Shown piece after piece: positions 27,348-36,631 of a DNA stretch of 64,000 bases. The notes beneath the pieces are model-generated. The model was given only the letters and a program-made list of their open reading frames with translations, did not search any database and was not told the DNA's origin. Location of the stretch: assembly GCA_021323225.1 (NCBI GenBank), contig JAJTCH010000002.1, forward strand, positions 202,425 through 266,424, given 5' to 3'. The position numbers and the translations under genes were made by a program. How positions within the stretch are numbered: the first letter of the stretch is position 1; each line of letters starts with the position of its first letter. The stretch comes from Rickettsiaceae bacterium. GTDB lineage: Bacteria; Pseudomonadota; Alphaproteobacteria; Rickettsiales; UBA1997.

Positions 27348-28091
27348 ATGGCCGGACATTCCCAATTTGCCAATATCAAGCACCGCAAAGGCGCTCAAGA
27401 CGCTAAGAAAGCAAAGCTTTTCACCAAATTGCAAAGAGAAATTACCGTTTCTGCTAAAACTGGTCAGCCAGATCCAGAATTTAATGCCAGGCTACGCAAT
27501 GCCATAATTGCTGCCAGAACCAATAATATGCCTAAAGACCGTATTGAAGGCGCTATCAAGAAAGCCACTTCTGCCAATGAAGGAGAAAATTTTGAAGAAA
27601 TTCGCTATGAAGGTTATGGCCCAAATGGTGTGGCTTTTGTTGTACAAGCGCTGACCGATAACCGCAATCGCACTGCCGGAGAAGTAAGAAGTATTTTTAC
27701 CAAATCCGGCGGCAGTCTTGGTGAAAGCGGCTCAGTGGCTTTCATGTTTGATCATGTCGGTTTAATTGAATATGAAGCAAAAGTGGCAAGCGAAGAAGCG
27801 ATGTTTGAAGCCGCAATTGAAGCTGGCGCATCAGATGTTGAAAGCAATCAAGAATGGCATGTGATCACTTGCGAGACAGAAAACTTTAGCCAAGTGCGCG
27901 ATGCATTAATTGCAAAATTCGGCGACCCAAAAACCGCCAGATTAGACTGGAAGCCAAAAAACACCGTTGAACTTGATTTTGAAACTGCCGGTAAAATTTT
28001 AAAACTGGTTGATTTATTGGAAGATAATGACGATGTTCAGCTAGTTGCGGGGAACTATGTTATATCTGACGAAATAGCGCAAAAGCTATAA
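27348..28091 (+). CDS. yebC: YebC/PmpR-family protein
   Basis: This 247-residue protein is of the YebC family, described both as transcription regulators and, in newer work on related proteins, as factors that help ribosomes at proline-rich stretches. Signatures are the start [21 protein letters not shown], the region [35 protein letters not shown] and SFMFDH-like [11 protein letters not shown]. Length and domain order are normal. It lies in a plus-strand run with the YmdB-like gene and zapE, which starts one base after its stop. Confidence 0.95.
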   Translation: MAGHSQFANIKHRKGAQDAKKAKLFTKLQREITVSAKTGQPDPEFNARLRNAIIAARTNNMPKDRIEGAIKKATSANEGENFEEIRYEGYGPNGVAFVVQALTDNRNRTAGEVRSIFTKSGGSLGESGSVAFMFDHVGLIEYEAKVASEEAMFEAAIEAGASDVESNQEWHVITCETENFSQVRDALIAKFGDPKTARLDWKPKNTVELDFETAGKILKLVDLLEDNDDVQLVAGNYVISDEIAQKL

Positions 28092-28092
28092 T

Positions 28093-29193
28093 ATGCACAT
28101 CGAAATTGGTGATAAAAAAGTCATTCTTGATTCTGCTCAGTTAGAAGTTTTTCATCATTTATCTCATCTTCAAAAACAGCTCGGCAAATCCGGGAAAAAT
28201 TCTTTCCTGTCAAAAATCAAAAATTTATTTTCTAAGCCATCACTGCCAAAAAGCCTTTATATTTATGGCAAAGTGGGGCGAGGTAAATCGATGTTGATGC
28301 GGAATTTTTTTGAGAATTTGCCGGTTAAGAAAAAATCTTATTTTCACTTCAACAGCTTCATGCAAGAAGCGCACAAGGAATTGCATAAGCTAAGACAAGC
28401 AAAATCCCATCATGATCAAGACCTGGTTTCGCTAGCCACTAAAAAAATAATTGGTGATTCAAAATTGGTTTGTTTCGATGAAATGCAGGTTGAAGATGTG
28501 GCCGATGCCATGATTTTGCGTTCAGTATTTAGCTATTTTTTGAATAGTAAAATTACTGTTGTGACCACTTCCAACTGTCATCCGCTGGAACTTTATGAAA
28601 ATGGTTTGCAAAGAGATTTGTTTTTGAAGTTCGTTAAAGAAGTTTTACTGCCGAATTTTTTGGTGTTGAATTTAGATGGTAAAATTGATTATCGCCTACA
28701 ATTTGCTGGCTTAAAGCAACATTATTTTTATCCGGTTAATTCCCAAAATAAAAAAGAAGTGATGGCAATTTGGGAAAAAGTGACGGATGGTGCCAAGACG
28801 CAAAAAAGAGAAATTGAAATTTTGGGCAGAAAAATTTTAGTAAAAAAAAGTTATAAAAATATTGCCTTATTTGATTTTGCTGAACTTTGTGTTGAGGATT
28901 TAGGCGTTGCAGATTATCAGGCAATCACAAAAGAATTTTCGCTGGTATTTTTGCTTAATGTGCCGGTTTTAAAGCCGGAAGATCGTAATGAAGCCAAGAG
29001 ATTGATTTGGCTGATTGATGAGATTTATGAAAAGAAAGTGCAGCTAATTGTTTTAGCAGAAGCTGCGCCGGAAAAAATCTATGAAGAGGGAATTGGTGTT
29101 AAGGCTTTTAAAAGAACAGTTTCCAGATTAAATGAATTGGCTAATGTCCCTGACCGCCACCTTTTCCAAGCATACCAGCCTGGCCAAGATTAG
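28093..29193 (+). CDS. zapE: AFG1-like ATPase ZapE
   Basis: ZapE is a cytosolic P-loop ATPase linked to cell division; the mitochondrial relative is AFG1. The 366-residue product has Walker A GKVGRGKSMLM (near residue 58), the FHFNSFMQEAHKELHKLR motif directly after it, Walker B LVCFDEMQVEDVADAMIL and the arginine-finger region TTSNCHPLELYENGLQRDLF. The C-terminal KRTVSRLNEL is also family-typical. The last 53 bases overlap the convergent orphan gene at 29141, so the tail beyond that motif is probably variable. Confidence 0.93.
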   Translation: MHIEIGDKKVILDSAQLEVFHHLSHLQKQLGKSGKNSFLSKIKNLFSKPSLPKSLYIYGKVGRGKSMLMRNFFENLPVKKKSYFHFNSFMQEAHKELHKLRQAKSHHDQDLVSLATKKIIGDSKLVCFDEMQVEDVADAMILRSVFSYFLNSKITVVTTSNCHPLELYENGLQRDLFLKFVKEVLLPNFLVLNLDGKIDYRLQFAGLKQHYFYPVNSQNKKEVMAIWEKVTDGAKTQKREIEILGRKILVKKSYKNIALFDFAELCVEDLGVADYQAITKEFSLVFLLNVPVLKPEDRNEAKRLIWLIDEIYEKKVQLIVLAEAAPEKIYEEGIGVKAFKRTVSRLNELANVPDRHLFQAYQPGQD

Positions 29194-29581
29194 TTTGTTT
29201 TCCAAATCCAATATTGCCTATATTCGTATCTCCTGCGCCGATCAGTGCTTCTCCGAACTCATTCATATTGCCTATGGTTGCTGGCCCAATATTTCCTAAA
29301 TCTAAACTTATTTCAAAGGCTGAATGATTTTTTATTGAATTAAGAATTCCTCCTTCTCCGTCACCAATTGAGCCAAGGCTAAAAAGAGAATCAAGAGAGC
29401 CATGTCTCGCTCCAGGAAATGGTTCGAGTCCCTCTTTAAAAACTGGAGTTCCCCAGCTGGTATCAACATTACCTGCGTGACCTACTGGTTCATGTGCAAA
29501 GGATTTATCTGATGATAGGGCATTCTGAGATATTGAAGTTAGGATGGCGCCCATATCAGGTTTTTGAGTGGCTGCTGACAT
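29141..29581 (-). CDS. Small Gly/Asn-rich orphan protein
   Basis: I do not recognise this 146-residue product. It has no signal peptide, membrane segment or cysteine. The second half is rich in Gly, Asn, Ile and Leu, with loosely repeated GNIG-like units (LGNIGPATIGN, GDTNIGNIGFG). It ends in a flexible GKGGGQGH tail. It starts nine bases after the maeB stop, and AAAGG precedes the ATG, so it looks translated as a second gene after maeB. Its last 53 bases overlap zapE in antisense. It could be a secreted or structural small protein, but this is a guess. Confidence 0.5.
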   Translation of the reverse strand: MSAATQKPDMGAILTSISQNALSSDKSFAHEPVGHAGNVDTSWGTPVFKEGLEPFPGARHGSLDSLFSLGSIGDGEGGILNSIKNHSAFEISLDLGNIGPATIGNMNEFGEALIGAGDTNIGNIGFGKQTNLGQAGMLGKGGGQGH

Positions 29582-29589
29582 TTATACCT

Positions 29590-31893
29590 TTATTTATTAT
29601 CGTTTTTACCACTGCTATCAACGGCTGCTAAAGCCGCCATGTTCAAAATTTCATTAACGCTGGAGCCCATAGTGACGATTTGAACTGATTTTTCAAAGCC
29701 GGTCAAAATTGGGCCGATGACTGAGCAGCTACCCATTTCCACCAATAATTTAGTGGCGATATTTGCGGAATGCAAGCCTGGGCAAATCAAAATATTGGCT
29801 GGAGCAGTTAACCTGCAAAATGGATATTTAGCTAGTTTTTCAGCATTTAGAGCTACATCCGCGCTCATTTCCCCGTCATATTCAAATTTAACTTTCATAC
29901 TGTCCAAAATTTCCACCGCTTGTTTAATGCGGCTGGATTCTTTTTTCAAAGCGCTTCCGAAATTAGAAAATGATAAGAACGCAACTCTTGGTTCATAGCC
30001 CATATTTTTAACTTTTTCGGCAGTTTGCACCGCAATTGCAGCCAAATGTTCTGACGAAGAAAGTTCTGAGCAGGCAGTATCGGCCATAAACACTGTTTTA
30101 TTTTTAGAAATGATCATGGAAACGCCAAGAACGATTTTATCTTTTTTGTTTTTGATCACTTGCCAAACATCAGTCAGGGATTTTCTATAACCTCTGGTAA
30201 CGCCGGTGATCATGGCATCACCATCGCCGCAGGCCAACATTGAAGCAGCAAAAGAATTGCGGTCATGATTGATCATGCGCACACAGTCGGAATGTAAAAC
30301 ACCTTCTCTTTGCAATTTGCTATATAGGTAATCAACATATTTAGCATTTTCTTCAGAAATTGCCGAGTTATAGATTTTGATGCCCTTAGGCTCAATTTCC
30401 ATTTCCTTCATATTTTCCAAAATCACATCTTCTTTACCGATCAAAATTGGCTTACCATAACCATTATCGCGCCACATGGCGGCAACGCGGATAATTTCCG
30501 GCTGTTCGCCTTCGGCAAAAATAACTTTTTTAGGCTGTTTTTGAAGTTTCTCAAAAATCAGGCTCAAACTGTTGGAGGTTGGGTCTCTTCTGGCCTGTAA
30601 TTGTTTTTTGTAAGCGTCCCAATCCTTGATTGGTTTTCTGGCAACGCCGGTTTCTACAGCAGCTTTAGCAACTGCAACGGGAACAACGCTGATTAGCCTG
30701 TTATCAAAAGGGGTTGGAATGATATAACGCGGGCCAAATTTCATGTCGCTTTTGCCATAGGCTTTCATAACTTCATCTGGCACATGTTCTCTAGCTAGTT
30801 CAGCCAAAGCTTTTGCGGCGGCAATTTTCATTTCTTCATTGATGGTGCTGGCTCGAACATCCAAAGCGCCTCTGAAAATATATGGAAAACCCATTACATT
30901 ATTAACCTGGTTTTCATAATCGCTTCTGCCGGTAGCAACAATCGCATCATCGCGGGTGGCATAAACTTCTTCCGGAGTAATTTCCGGATCTGGATTGGCC
31001 ATGGCAAAAATTACCGGATTTTTAGCCATTGATTTGACCATTTCTTTAGTAACCGCACCTTTAACTGAGAGGCCAAGGAATATGTCGGCGCCTTTCATGG
31101 CATCTGATAAGCTGCGATCTTTAGTATCAGCGGCGTGAGCGGACTTCCATTGATTCATCCCATCAGTTCTGCCTTTAAAAATAACGCCTTTAGTATCGCA
31201 AAGTAAGGCATTGTCATGAGGCAAACCCATTGATTTTAAAAGTTCTAAACAGGCAATACCAGCAGCGCCAGCGCCGTTAACCACAACTTTAACATTGGAA
31301 AGTTTTTTGCCGGTAAGATGTAAAGCGTTGATAATGCCGGCGGCAGAGATGATTGCGGTGCCATGCTGGTCATCATGAAAAACCGGAATATCCATCAATT
31401 CCTTTAACTTGCTTTCAATGATAAAACATTCAGGTGCTCTAATATCTTCAAGATTAATGCCACCCCAGCTTGGGCCTAAATATTTTACGGCATTGATAAA
31501 TTCTTCTGCATTTTCGGTAGCAACTTCCACATCAACAGAATCAATATCAGCAAAACGCTTGAACAAAACTGACTTTCCTTCCATAACCGGCTTGCCAGCA
31601 AGAGCACCCAAATTTCCTAAACCAAGCACCGCAGTACCGTTTGAAATCACCGCTACATAATTGCCTTTAGCGGTATAGTCATATGCCAGATCAGGATTTT
31701 CAGCAATTTCCAAACAAGGAATGGCAACACCAGGAGAATAGGCCAAAGCCAAATCTCTTTGAGTATTTAGTGCTTTTGTTGGTGTCATTTCAACTTTTCC
31801 AGGCTTGCCGGAAGAGTGGAAAAGCAGCGCCTCAAGCTCTTTGGTAGGTCTAGATGTAGGCTTGCTTGCTTGTTTTGTGGATTTTGTGGACAT
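29590..31893 (-). CDS. maeB: NADP-dependent malic enzyme with phosphotransacetylase-like domain
   Basis: MaeB decarboxylates malate to pyruvate with NADP. The 767-residue protein has the two-part layout of bacterial MaeB. The N-terminal malic enzyme part (about 1-430) shows LALAYSPGVAIPCLEI, GNYVAVISNGTAVLGLGNLG, VFHDDQHGTAIISAAGI and VVVNGAGAAGIACLEL. The C-terminal phosphotransacetylase-like domain (about 445-760) is regulatory in characterised members and has KVIFAEGEQPEIIRVA and SMIISKNKTVFMADTA. The gene lies divergent from dnaG, with 190 bases between. Confidence 0.96.
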   Translation of the reverse strand: MSTKSTKQASKPTSRPTKELEALLFHSSGKPGKVEMTPTKALNTQRDLALAYSPGVAIPCLEIAENPDLAYDYTAKGNYVAVISNGTAVLGLGNLGALAGKPVMEGKSVLFKRFADIDSVDVEVATENAEEFINAVKYLGPSWGGINLEDIRAPECFIIESKLKELMDIPVFHDDQHGTAIISAAGIINALHLTGKKLSNVKVVVNGAGAAGIACLELLKSMGLPHDNALLCDTKGVIFKGRTDGMNQWKSAHAADTKDRSLSDAMKGADIFLGLSVKGAVTKEMVKSMAKNPVIFAMANPDPEITPEEVYATRDDAIVATGRSDYENQVNNVMGFPYIFRGALDVRASTINEEMKIAAAKALAELAREHVPDEVMKAYGKSDMKFGPRYIIPTPFDNRLISVVPVAVAKAAVETGVARKPIKDWDAYKKQLQARRDPTSNSLSLIFEKLQKQPKKVIFAEGEQPEIIRVAAMWRDNGYGKPILIGKEDVILENMKEMEIEPKGIKIYNSAISEENAKYVDYLYSKLQREGVLHSDCVRMINHDRNSFAASMLACGDGDAMITGVTRGYRKSLTDVWQVIKNKKDKIVLGVSMIISKNKTVFMADTACSELSSSEHLAAIAVQTAEKVKNMGYEPRVAFLSFSNFGSALKKESSRIKQAVEILDSMKVKFEYDGEMSADVALNAEKLAKYPFCRLTAPANILICPGLHSANIATKLLVEMGSCSVIGPILTGFEKSVQIVTMGSSVNEILNMAALAAVDSSGKNDNK

Positions 31894-32083
31894 ATATATT
31901 ACTGGTTATTCGCTGGGGGTAAGAAGCCGAAATTATTGGGATGGGATTTTATAAGTCAAAAAAATTATCTGCCCGATCTTGATAAATAAAGCGGAAAAAC
32001 AAATTTGCTATTGAAGCTATTAAAAATAAAATAGCCCTATTTCGAATAGATAACTAGCGCGAATATAGATAAAATTTAAATTA

Positions 32084-33904
32084 ATGCAGTTTTCCAAAAG
32101 CTTTCCTGACGAATTAAGATCACAAATTGCCGCTTCTGATGTTGTTGGCAAGCGTGTTGCCTTGACCAAAAAAGGTAAAGAATTTTCTGGCCTTTGCCCA
32201 TTTCACAATGAAAAGACCCCATCTTTTACGGTTAATGACCAAAAAGGTTTTTACCATTGCTTTGGTTGCGCTGCGCATGGCGATATCGTTAGCTTTACCA
32301 TGCAAATTGAACGACTTGGTTTTAAAGAGGCGGTAATAAAATTAGCCAATGATTATGGAATTACAATTCCGGTTGTGATTGACCAAAATCAAGATCACCA
32401 ACATCAAGAAAAAATTGAGCGTGATTATTTATTACTAGAAAATATCTGTAAGTTTTTTGAGGCAAATTTATTTTCAAGTGCCGGAGTCGGAGCTTTAGAA
32501 TATTTGCGAAAAAGAGGTTTGAATAATTCCCAGATAAAAAAATTTCGTCTTGGTTTTGCGCTTGATAGTTATGAATCTTTGCTTAGACATTTAAAATCGC
32601 AAGGCTTTAGCGATGCGGAATTGCTGGCTTGCGGCGTAATTGCCAAGAATGATAAAGGTCAACTATATGATAAATTTCGTGGTCGCATAATTTTTCCAAT
32701 CAAAAATCGACAAGGCAAAATCATTGCGTTTGGTGGCAGAATTTTAGGTGATGGTCAACCCAAATATCTTAACTCATCAGAAACTGAATTATTCAAAAAA
32801 GGACAAAATTTATATAATTTTTCTGACGCTAAAAAAGCAATTTACGAACAAAAATTTGTCGTAGTTGTTGAAGGTTATATGGATGCAATTTCTTTAAGTG
32901 TAAATGGAATTGAAAATGTTGTCGCACCTCTTGGAACCGCTCTAACTGCCGATCAGTTAAAAATTCTTTTTAAAACAACTAGTGATGTTGTGGTGTGTTT
33001 AGATGGTGACAAAGCTGGTATAAGCGCCATGCGAAGAACTATTGATTTGGCTTTGCCAATTATCAATCATCAAAATCTGGTTCGCTTTGCTTTGCTTCCA
33101 GGTGGTTTTGACCCTGATGATTTTGTTAAACAAAATGGTCGTGATGTAACGCAAAATTTTTTGCGTGATGCAGAAAATTTATCCAAAGTTTTATTTGATT
33201 TTGAAGTGCAAGATTTGCATCTTGATTTAAAATCAGCAAGTGCCACCGAACCAGAGAAGAAGGTGATTCTAGAAGGAAGATTGATGCAGAAGGTTGATCT
33301 GATTTCTGATGCGAATTCTAAAAAATATTTTTCCCAATATTACAAAAATTTGTTGTTTGAAATGGGGAGAAATAAAAATTTTTCTCCTAAGAATCCGATC
33401 GCAAAAACTAAAATTTTTGATGCTGATAAATTTGATAAACAAGATGGATATAGTATTGCAATCATTGCCATTATAGCCAATTTCCCAGAGCTTCGGGACT
33501 ATCAGGATGAGATTTGCGTTTTAAGAGATTTGGAATTTAAAAATCAAAAATTATCTGATTTAAAAGATCATTTAATTAATTTTTTTGATCAAAATCCTGA
33601 TGCAAAATTTTTGGAAATTAAAACAGATTTGGAAAAAATAATTTCTGATCGAGTGATAAAAAATAAAATTTTTTCTGCGCAATTTTCTCATCAAAATTTA
33701 GAAAATATAAAAAACAAATTGAAGATATTTTTGCTGCAATATTTTTATGAAGAGGTGAGCCAGCAATATGCTGGGACACTGGCTGCACATGATGAGATTG
33801 AAACTGATTTGGCAACTATAAAATCGGGAAAACAAAAAGAATTATTCGACTATAAAACTTCGCTTGAGAAAAAAATTTTGCGATTGATTAGTGATGAGGC
33901 GTAA
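32084..33904 (+). CDS. dnaG: DNA primase
   Basis: DnaG makes RNA primers at the replication fork. The 606-residue protein has an N-terminal zinc finger (Cys38, His41, Cys59, Cys62 in CPFHNEKTPSF and FYHCFGC). The RNA polymerase core contains YLRKRGL and the EGYMDAISL and LDGDKAG Toprim motifs (near residues 266 and 305). A lysine-rich, poorly conserved C-terminal helicase-binding domain ends the protein. Upstream is a 190-base divergent gap with maeB. It precedes rpoD in the same direction, recalling the dnaG-rpoD part of the classical macromolecular synthesis operon. Confidence 0.96.
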   Translation: MQFSKSFPDELRSQIAASDVVGKRVALTKKGKEFSGLCPFHNEKTPSFTVNDQKGFYHCFGCAAHGDIVSFTMQIERLGFKEAVIKLANDYGITIPVVIDQNQDHQHQEKIERDYLLLENICKFFEANLFSSAGVGALEYLRKRGLNNSQIKKFRLGFALDSYESLLRHLKSQGFSDAELLACGVIAKNDKGQLYDKFRGRIIFPIKNRQGKIIAFGGRILGDGQPKYLNSSETELFKKGQNLYNFSDAKKAIYEQKFVVVVEGYMDAISLSVNGIENVVAPLGTALTADQLKILFKTTSDVVVCLDGDKAGISAMRRTIDLALPIINHQNLVRFALLPGGFDPDDFVKQNGRDVTQNFLRDAENLSKVLFDFEVQDLHLDLKSASATEPEKKVILEGRLMQKVDLISDANSKKYFSQYYKNLLFEMGRNKNFSPKNPIAKTKIFDADKFDKQDGYSIAIIAIIANFPELRDYQDEICVLRDLEFKNQKLSDLKDHLINFFDQNPDAKFLEIKTDLEKIISDRVIKNKIFSAQFSHQNLENIKNKLKIFLLQYFYEEVSQQYAGTLAAHDEIETDLATIKSGKQKELFDYKTSLEKKILRLISDEA

Positions 33905-34029
33905 AAATAATTTTAAAAATTTTTCACATTTAGTTTGAAAAATAAAAATAAACTTTTAAATGTTAGCTCCGGTTTTTATTTTACCATAGTTTTTTACTTT
34001 TTTTCTTAACAATTTTTAACTTGAAATAT

Positions 34030-34198
34030 ATGCCAACTGCTAAAAAAGCTCCAGCTAAAAAAACTGCCGCTAAAAAAGCTCCAGCAAAAAAAGCTGCTGC
34101 AAAAAAAGCTCCAGCTAAAAAAACTGCTGCTAAAAAAGCCCCAGCAAAAAAAGCTGTTGCTAAAAAAGCTCCAGCTAAAAAAGCTGCTGCAAAAAAAA
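34030..34198 (+). repeat. 30-nt tandem repeats encoding AKKAPAKK units
   Basis: The coding stretch is an in-frame tandem array of 30-base units. Each has the pattern GCTAAAAAAGCTCCAGC followed by a second A6-7 tract. There are about five full copies, with third-base and A/T variation between them. It is translated repeat DNA, not a CRISPR array: there are no unique spacers. Arrays of this kind can change copy number by replication slippage. Confidence 0.8.
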
Positions 34199-34203
34199 AG
34201 TAG
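34030..34203 (+). CDS. Lysine-rich decapeptide-repeat ORF, probable 5' part of rpoD
   Basis: The 57-residue product is built from five copies of [10 protein letters not shown] (x is T or A; last base of the unit varies) after MPT. It ends in AKKK at a TAG. Such A/K/P repeats are known in histone H1-like and AlgP-like DNA-binding tails. The ORF starts at the ATG at 34030; no clear Shine-Dalgarno precedes it. The stop comes immediately after GCA followed by eight more A and G (nine As at 34191-34199), and a second stop TAA follows. The open lysine-rich frame that leads into RpoD is in the -1 frame at this point. I therefore regard this ORF as the likely true 5' end of rpoD, joined by frameshifting or slippage, or split by an indel. 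Confidence 0.6.
   Translation: MPTAKKAPAKKTAAKKAPAKKAAAKKAPAKKTAAKKAPAKKAVAKKAPAKKAAAKKK
34189..34203 (+). promoter_or_regulatory. Putative slippery site (A9-G-TAG)
   Basis: The bases GCA-AAA-AAA-AAG-TAG include the heptamer A AAA AAG in the same phase as the E. coli dnaX frameshift site. A -1 shift, or one extra A added by RNA polymerase, moves reading into the frame that continues as K-V-V-T-F-S-P-K-K and stays open to the rpoD stop at 36620. I did not find a dnaX-like stem-loop or upstream Shine-Dalgarno by eye. Slippage during transcription on nine As is therefore at least as likely as ribosomal shifting. Confidence 0.5.
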
Positions 34204-34427
34204 TAACTTTCTCGCCTAAAAAATCAGCAGCTAAATCTGCCAAAAAAGTAAATTTAGCTGCTGGTAAGTTAAAAAAATCTTCCAAAAACTCTTCAAAAAC
34301 TTCCAAAAAAACCCCTTCCAAAACTTCTCCCGTTAAGAAAAGTTCTGTTAAAGTAAAAAACCAAGTTAAAAAACCAGTAAAAAACCTAGTAAAAAAACCA
34401 CTTAAATCTTCTTCTAAATCTCCTGCT

Positions 34428-36620
34428 TTGAAAAAATCTGTTAAAAAATCTCCGGCCAAAACTGTTAAGCAACAAGCTAAAGTTATTGAAAAAAAATCGG
34501 TTTATGTCACCCCTAAATCAACAAAGAAAAAAGGAGAAGGAAAGGGCTTAAGCAACAAAAAATTGATGGAGAAATTTTCTGAAAAACCTGTCAAAAAAAT
34601 TGCTGAAGTAAAATCTCCTGACAAAAAAAGTTCAGAAAATATTGTTGTTAAAAATTCGGAAAAAAAAGCTGAACCTGCCAAAATGCAAAATACTGCTAAT
34701 GGCAAATCACCTGTTAAAAAAGCACCTCAAAATCCTGTCAAAAAATCAGTTAGCGATGCGGGCCTTGCACTAAAAAAATTATTGTCACTTGGAAAATCTC
34801 AAGGATTTTTAACTATTGAGCAAATCAAGGATGAAATTGGTGAGGATGTTTTAAACAAGAAAAAACTGGAAACTATTTTGAATATTTTTACCGAATTCAA
34901 AATTCAGGTTGTTGAAAAGGAAGATGATATTGAAAAATTATTGGATGAAGATGCTTTCGCAAAAGATGAAGAAAAAAGTTTGAAGAGAAGTGAAGACTCG
35001 GTCAAAACTTATCTTAAATCGATGAGCAATGTAAAATTGTTAACCAGAGAAGATGAGGTTGAAATTGCCATCAGGATTGAAAATGGCAGAGCAAAAACCG
35101 TTAAGGCACTTTATCAAAGCCCGATGGTAATGCGCTATTTTATTGATTGGTATGAAGGTCTATCTTCCGGTGCTCTTTTGCTGCGCGACATAATCAGAAT
35201 TGACGAAACTTATAATTCTGAGTTGGAAGAAATGATAAAAAGTGATCAGCCGCAAGCCGAAGAAGAAATTGCGATTGTTGCAGAAGATTATAACGCAATT
35301 GATGAAGCGGTAGGTCAGCCAGATACAGAAAATTTTGAAGATGAAGAGTTGGAAGCTTTTGACGATAGCGTGGTTTCTTTCGTTTCGATGGAAAGAATTT
35401 TGATGCCAAAAATGCTGGATCTTTTCCAAAAGATTTCGGTAATTTGCCAGAAGATCTTGGATAAGAGCAACAACAAAACTGTAGCTCAAATCAAGGCTAA
35501 CAAAGAAATTACTGAACTTAAAAAACAATTCGAAGAATTGGCGAGTGAAGTGAGCTTTGATGATAATTTGATCAAAGCTTTGGTAGCGCAACTTTATGAT
35601 GCGCATAAAAAATTGCTCGATACTGAAATTTCACTTTTAAGATTGGCTCAATCTTATGACGTTGAACGTTCCTCTTTCTTGTCTAACTATGTTGGCATTG
35701 AAGAAGGACCGGAATGGCTGGAAAAAATTTCTAAAATTAAAGATAAAAATTGGCAGGAATTTTATTCTAAAGAACAAGAAAAAATCTCTTATCTGCAAGA
35801 AAGAATTTTGATGATTGCCAAAGTTATGGGCCTAACTTTGCCTGAGTTTAAAGAGCTGATCAACCAGGTAAGAAAAAGCCAGGATGAAGAAGCAAAGGCT
35901 AAGAGAGAAATGATTGAGGCCAATTTAAGATTGGTCGTTTCAATTGCTAAAAAATATACCAATCGTGGTTTGCAATTTTTGGATTTGATTCAGGAAGGCA
36001 ATATCGGATTGATGCGTGCGGTTGATAAATTTGAATATAAACGCGGTTATAAATTTTCCACTTATGCTACCTGGTGGATTAGACAGGCAATCACTAGAGC
36101 GATTGCTGACCAGTCTCGTACCATCAGAATCCCGATTCACATGGTGGAAACAATTAACAAAATTGTTAAAACCTCAAGACAATTAACTCAAGAATTGGGA
36201 CGCAATCCGGACGCGCAAGAAATTGCCGATAAATTATTAATGCCGGTTGATAAGGTTAGAAAAGTTCTTAGAACTTCCAAAGACCCGGTCAGTCTTGAAT
36301 CTCCGGTTTCTGGTGATGACGAAGATAGCATCTTGGGTGATTTTATCGAAGATAAAACCGCGGTATCACCAAGTGATGCCACACTTTATTCCGAGCTAAA
36401 AGAAATCACTACTCAAATGCTTTCTTCTTTAACTCCAAGAGAAGAAAGAGTGCTGAGAATGCGCTTCGGTATTGGCATGGCAACTGACCATACTTTGGAA
36501 GAAGTTGGTAAACAATTTTCTGTAACCAGAGAAAGGATCAGACAAATTGAAGCCAAAGCCCTTAGAAAATTACAACATCCAAAAAGATCAAGAACATTGA
36601 AAACTTTCTTGGAAGATTAG
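34428..36620 (+). CDS. rpoD: RNA polymerase primary sigma factor RpoD (sigma-70)
   Basis: This is the housekeeping sigma factor. From the first possible start (TTG at 34428) it has 730 residues. A Lys/Ser/Pro-rich tail (about 1-105) comes first. Region 1.1 follows ([20 protein letters not shown]), then region 1.2 ([20 protein letters not shown]), a long non-essential region, and region 2 ([36 protein letters not shown] and [10 protein letters not shown]). Region 3 and region 4 ([14 protein letters not shown], helix-turn-helix with [20 protein letters not shown]) end it. The TTG has no Shine-Dalgarno, and the frame is open back to 34179 with the same lysine-rich composition, so the true start is probably upstream through the slippery site at 34191. 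The OmpA lipoprotein gene follows at once. Confidence 0.95.
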   Translation: MKKSVKKSPAKTVKQQAKVIEKKSVYVTPKSTKKKGEGKGLSNKKLMEKFSEKPVKKIAEVKSPDKKSSENIVVKNSEKKAEPAKMQNTANGKSPVKKAPQNPVKKSVSDAGLALKKLLSLGKSQGFLTIEQIKDEIGEDVLNKKKLETILNIFTEFKIQVVEKEDDIEKLLDEDAFAKDEEKSLKRSEDSVKTYLKSMSNVKLLTREDEVEIAIRIENGRAKTVKALYQSPMVMRYFIDWYEGLSSGALLLRDIIRIDETYNSELEEMIKSDQPQAEEEIAIVAEDYNAIDEAVGQPDTENFEDEELEAFDDSVVSFVSMERILMPKMLDLFQKISVICQKILDKSNNKTVAQIKANKEITELKKQFEELASEVSFDDNLIKALVAQLYDAHKKLLDTEISLLRLAQSYDVERSSFLSNYVGIEEGPEWLEKISKIKDKNWQEFYSKEQEKISYLQERILMIAKVMGLTLPEFKELINQVRKSQDEEAKAKREMIEANLRLVVSIAKKYTNRGLQFLDLIQEGNIGLMRAVDKFEYKRGYKFSTYATWWIRQAITRAIADQSRTIRIPIHMVETINKIVKTSRQLTQELGRNPDAQEIADKLLMPVDKVRKVLRTSKDPVSLESPVSGDDEDSILGDFIEDKTAVSPSDATLYSELKEITTQMLSSLTPREERVLRMRFGIGMATDHTLEEVGKQFSVTRERIRQIEAKALRKLQHPKRSRTLKTFLED

Positions 36621-36631
36621 TCATAATTTTG

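Noticed and set aside
34030-34198. CRISPR array
   Set aside because: The repeats are contiguous, in frame and coding; there are no unique spacers and no cas genes.
34204-34459. Antisense frame opposite the lysine-rich leader
   Set aside because: A Phe/Leu-rich product is what the reverse complement of A-rich lysine codons always gives.
35160-35606. Antisense 148-codon frame in rpoD
   Set aside because: Phe/Leu-rich shadow of the acidic linker region of RpoD; no features of a real protein.
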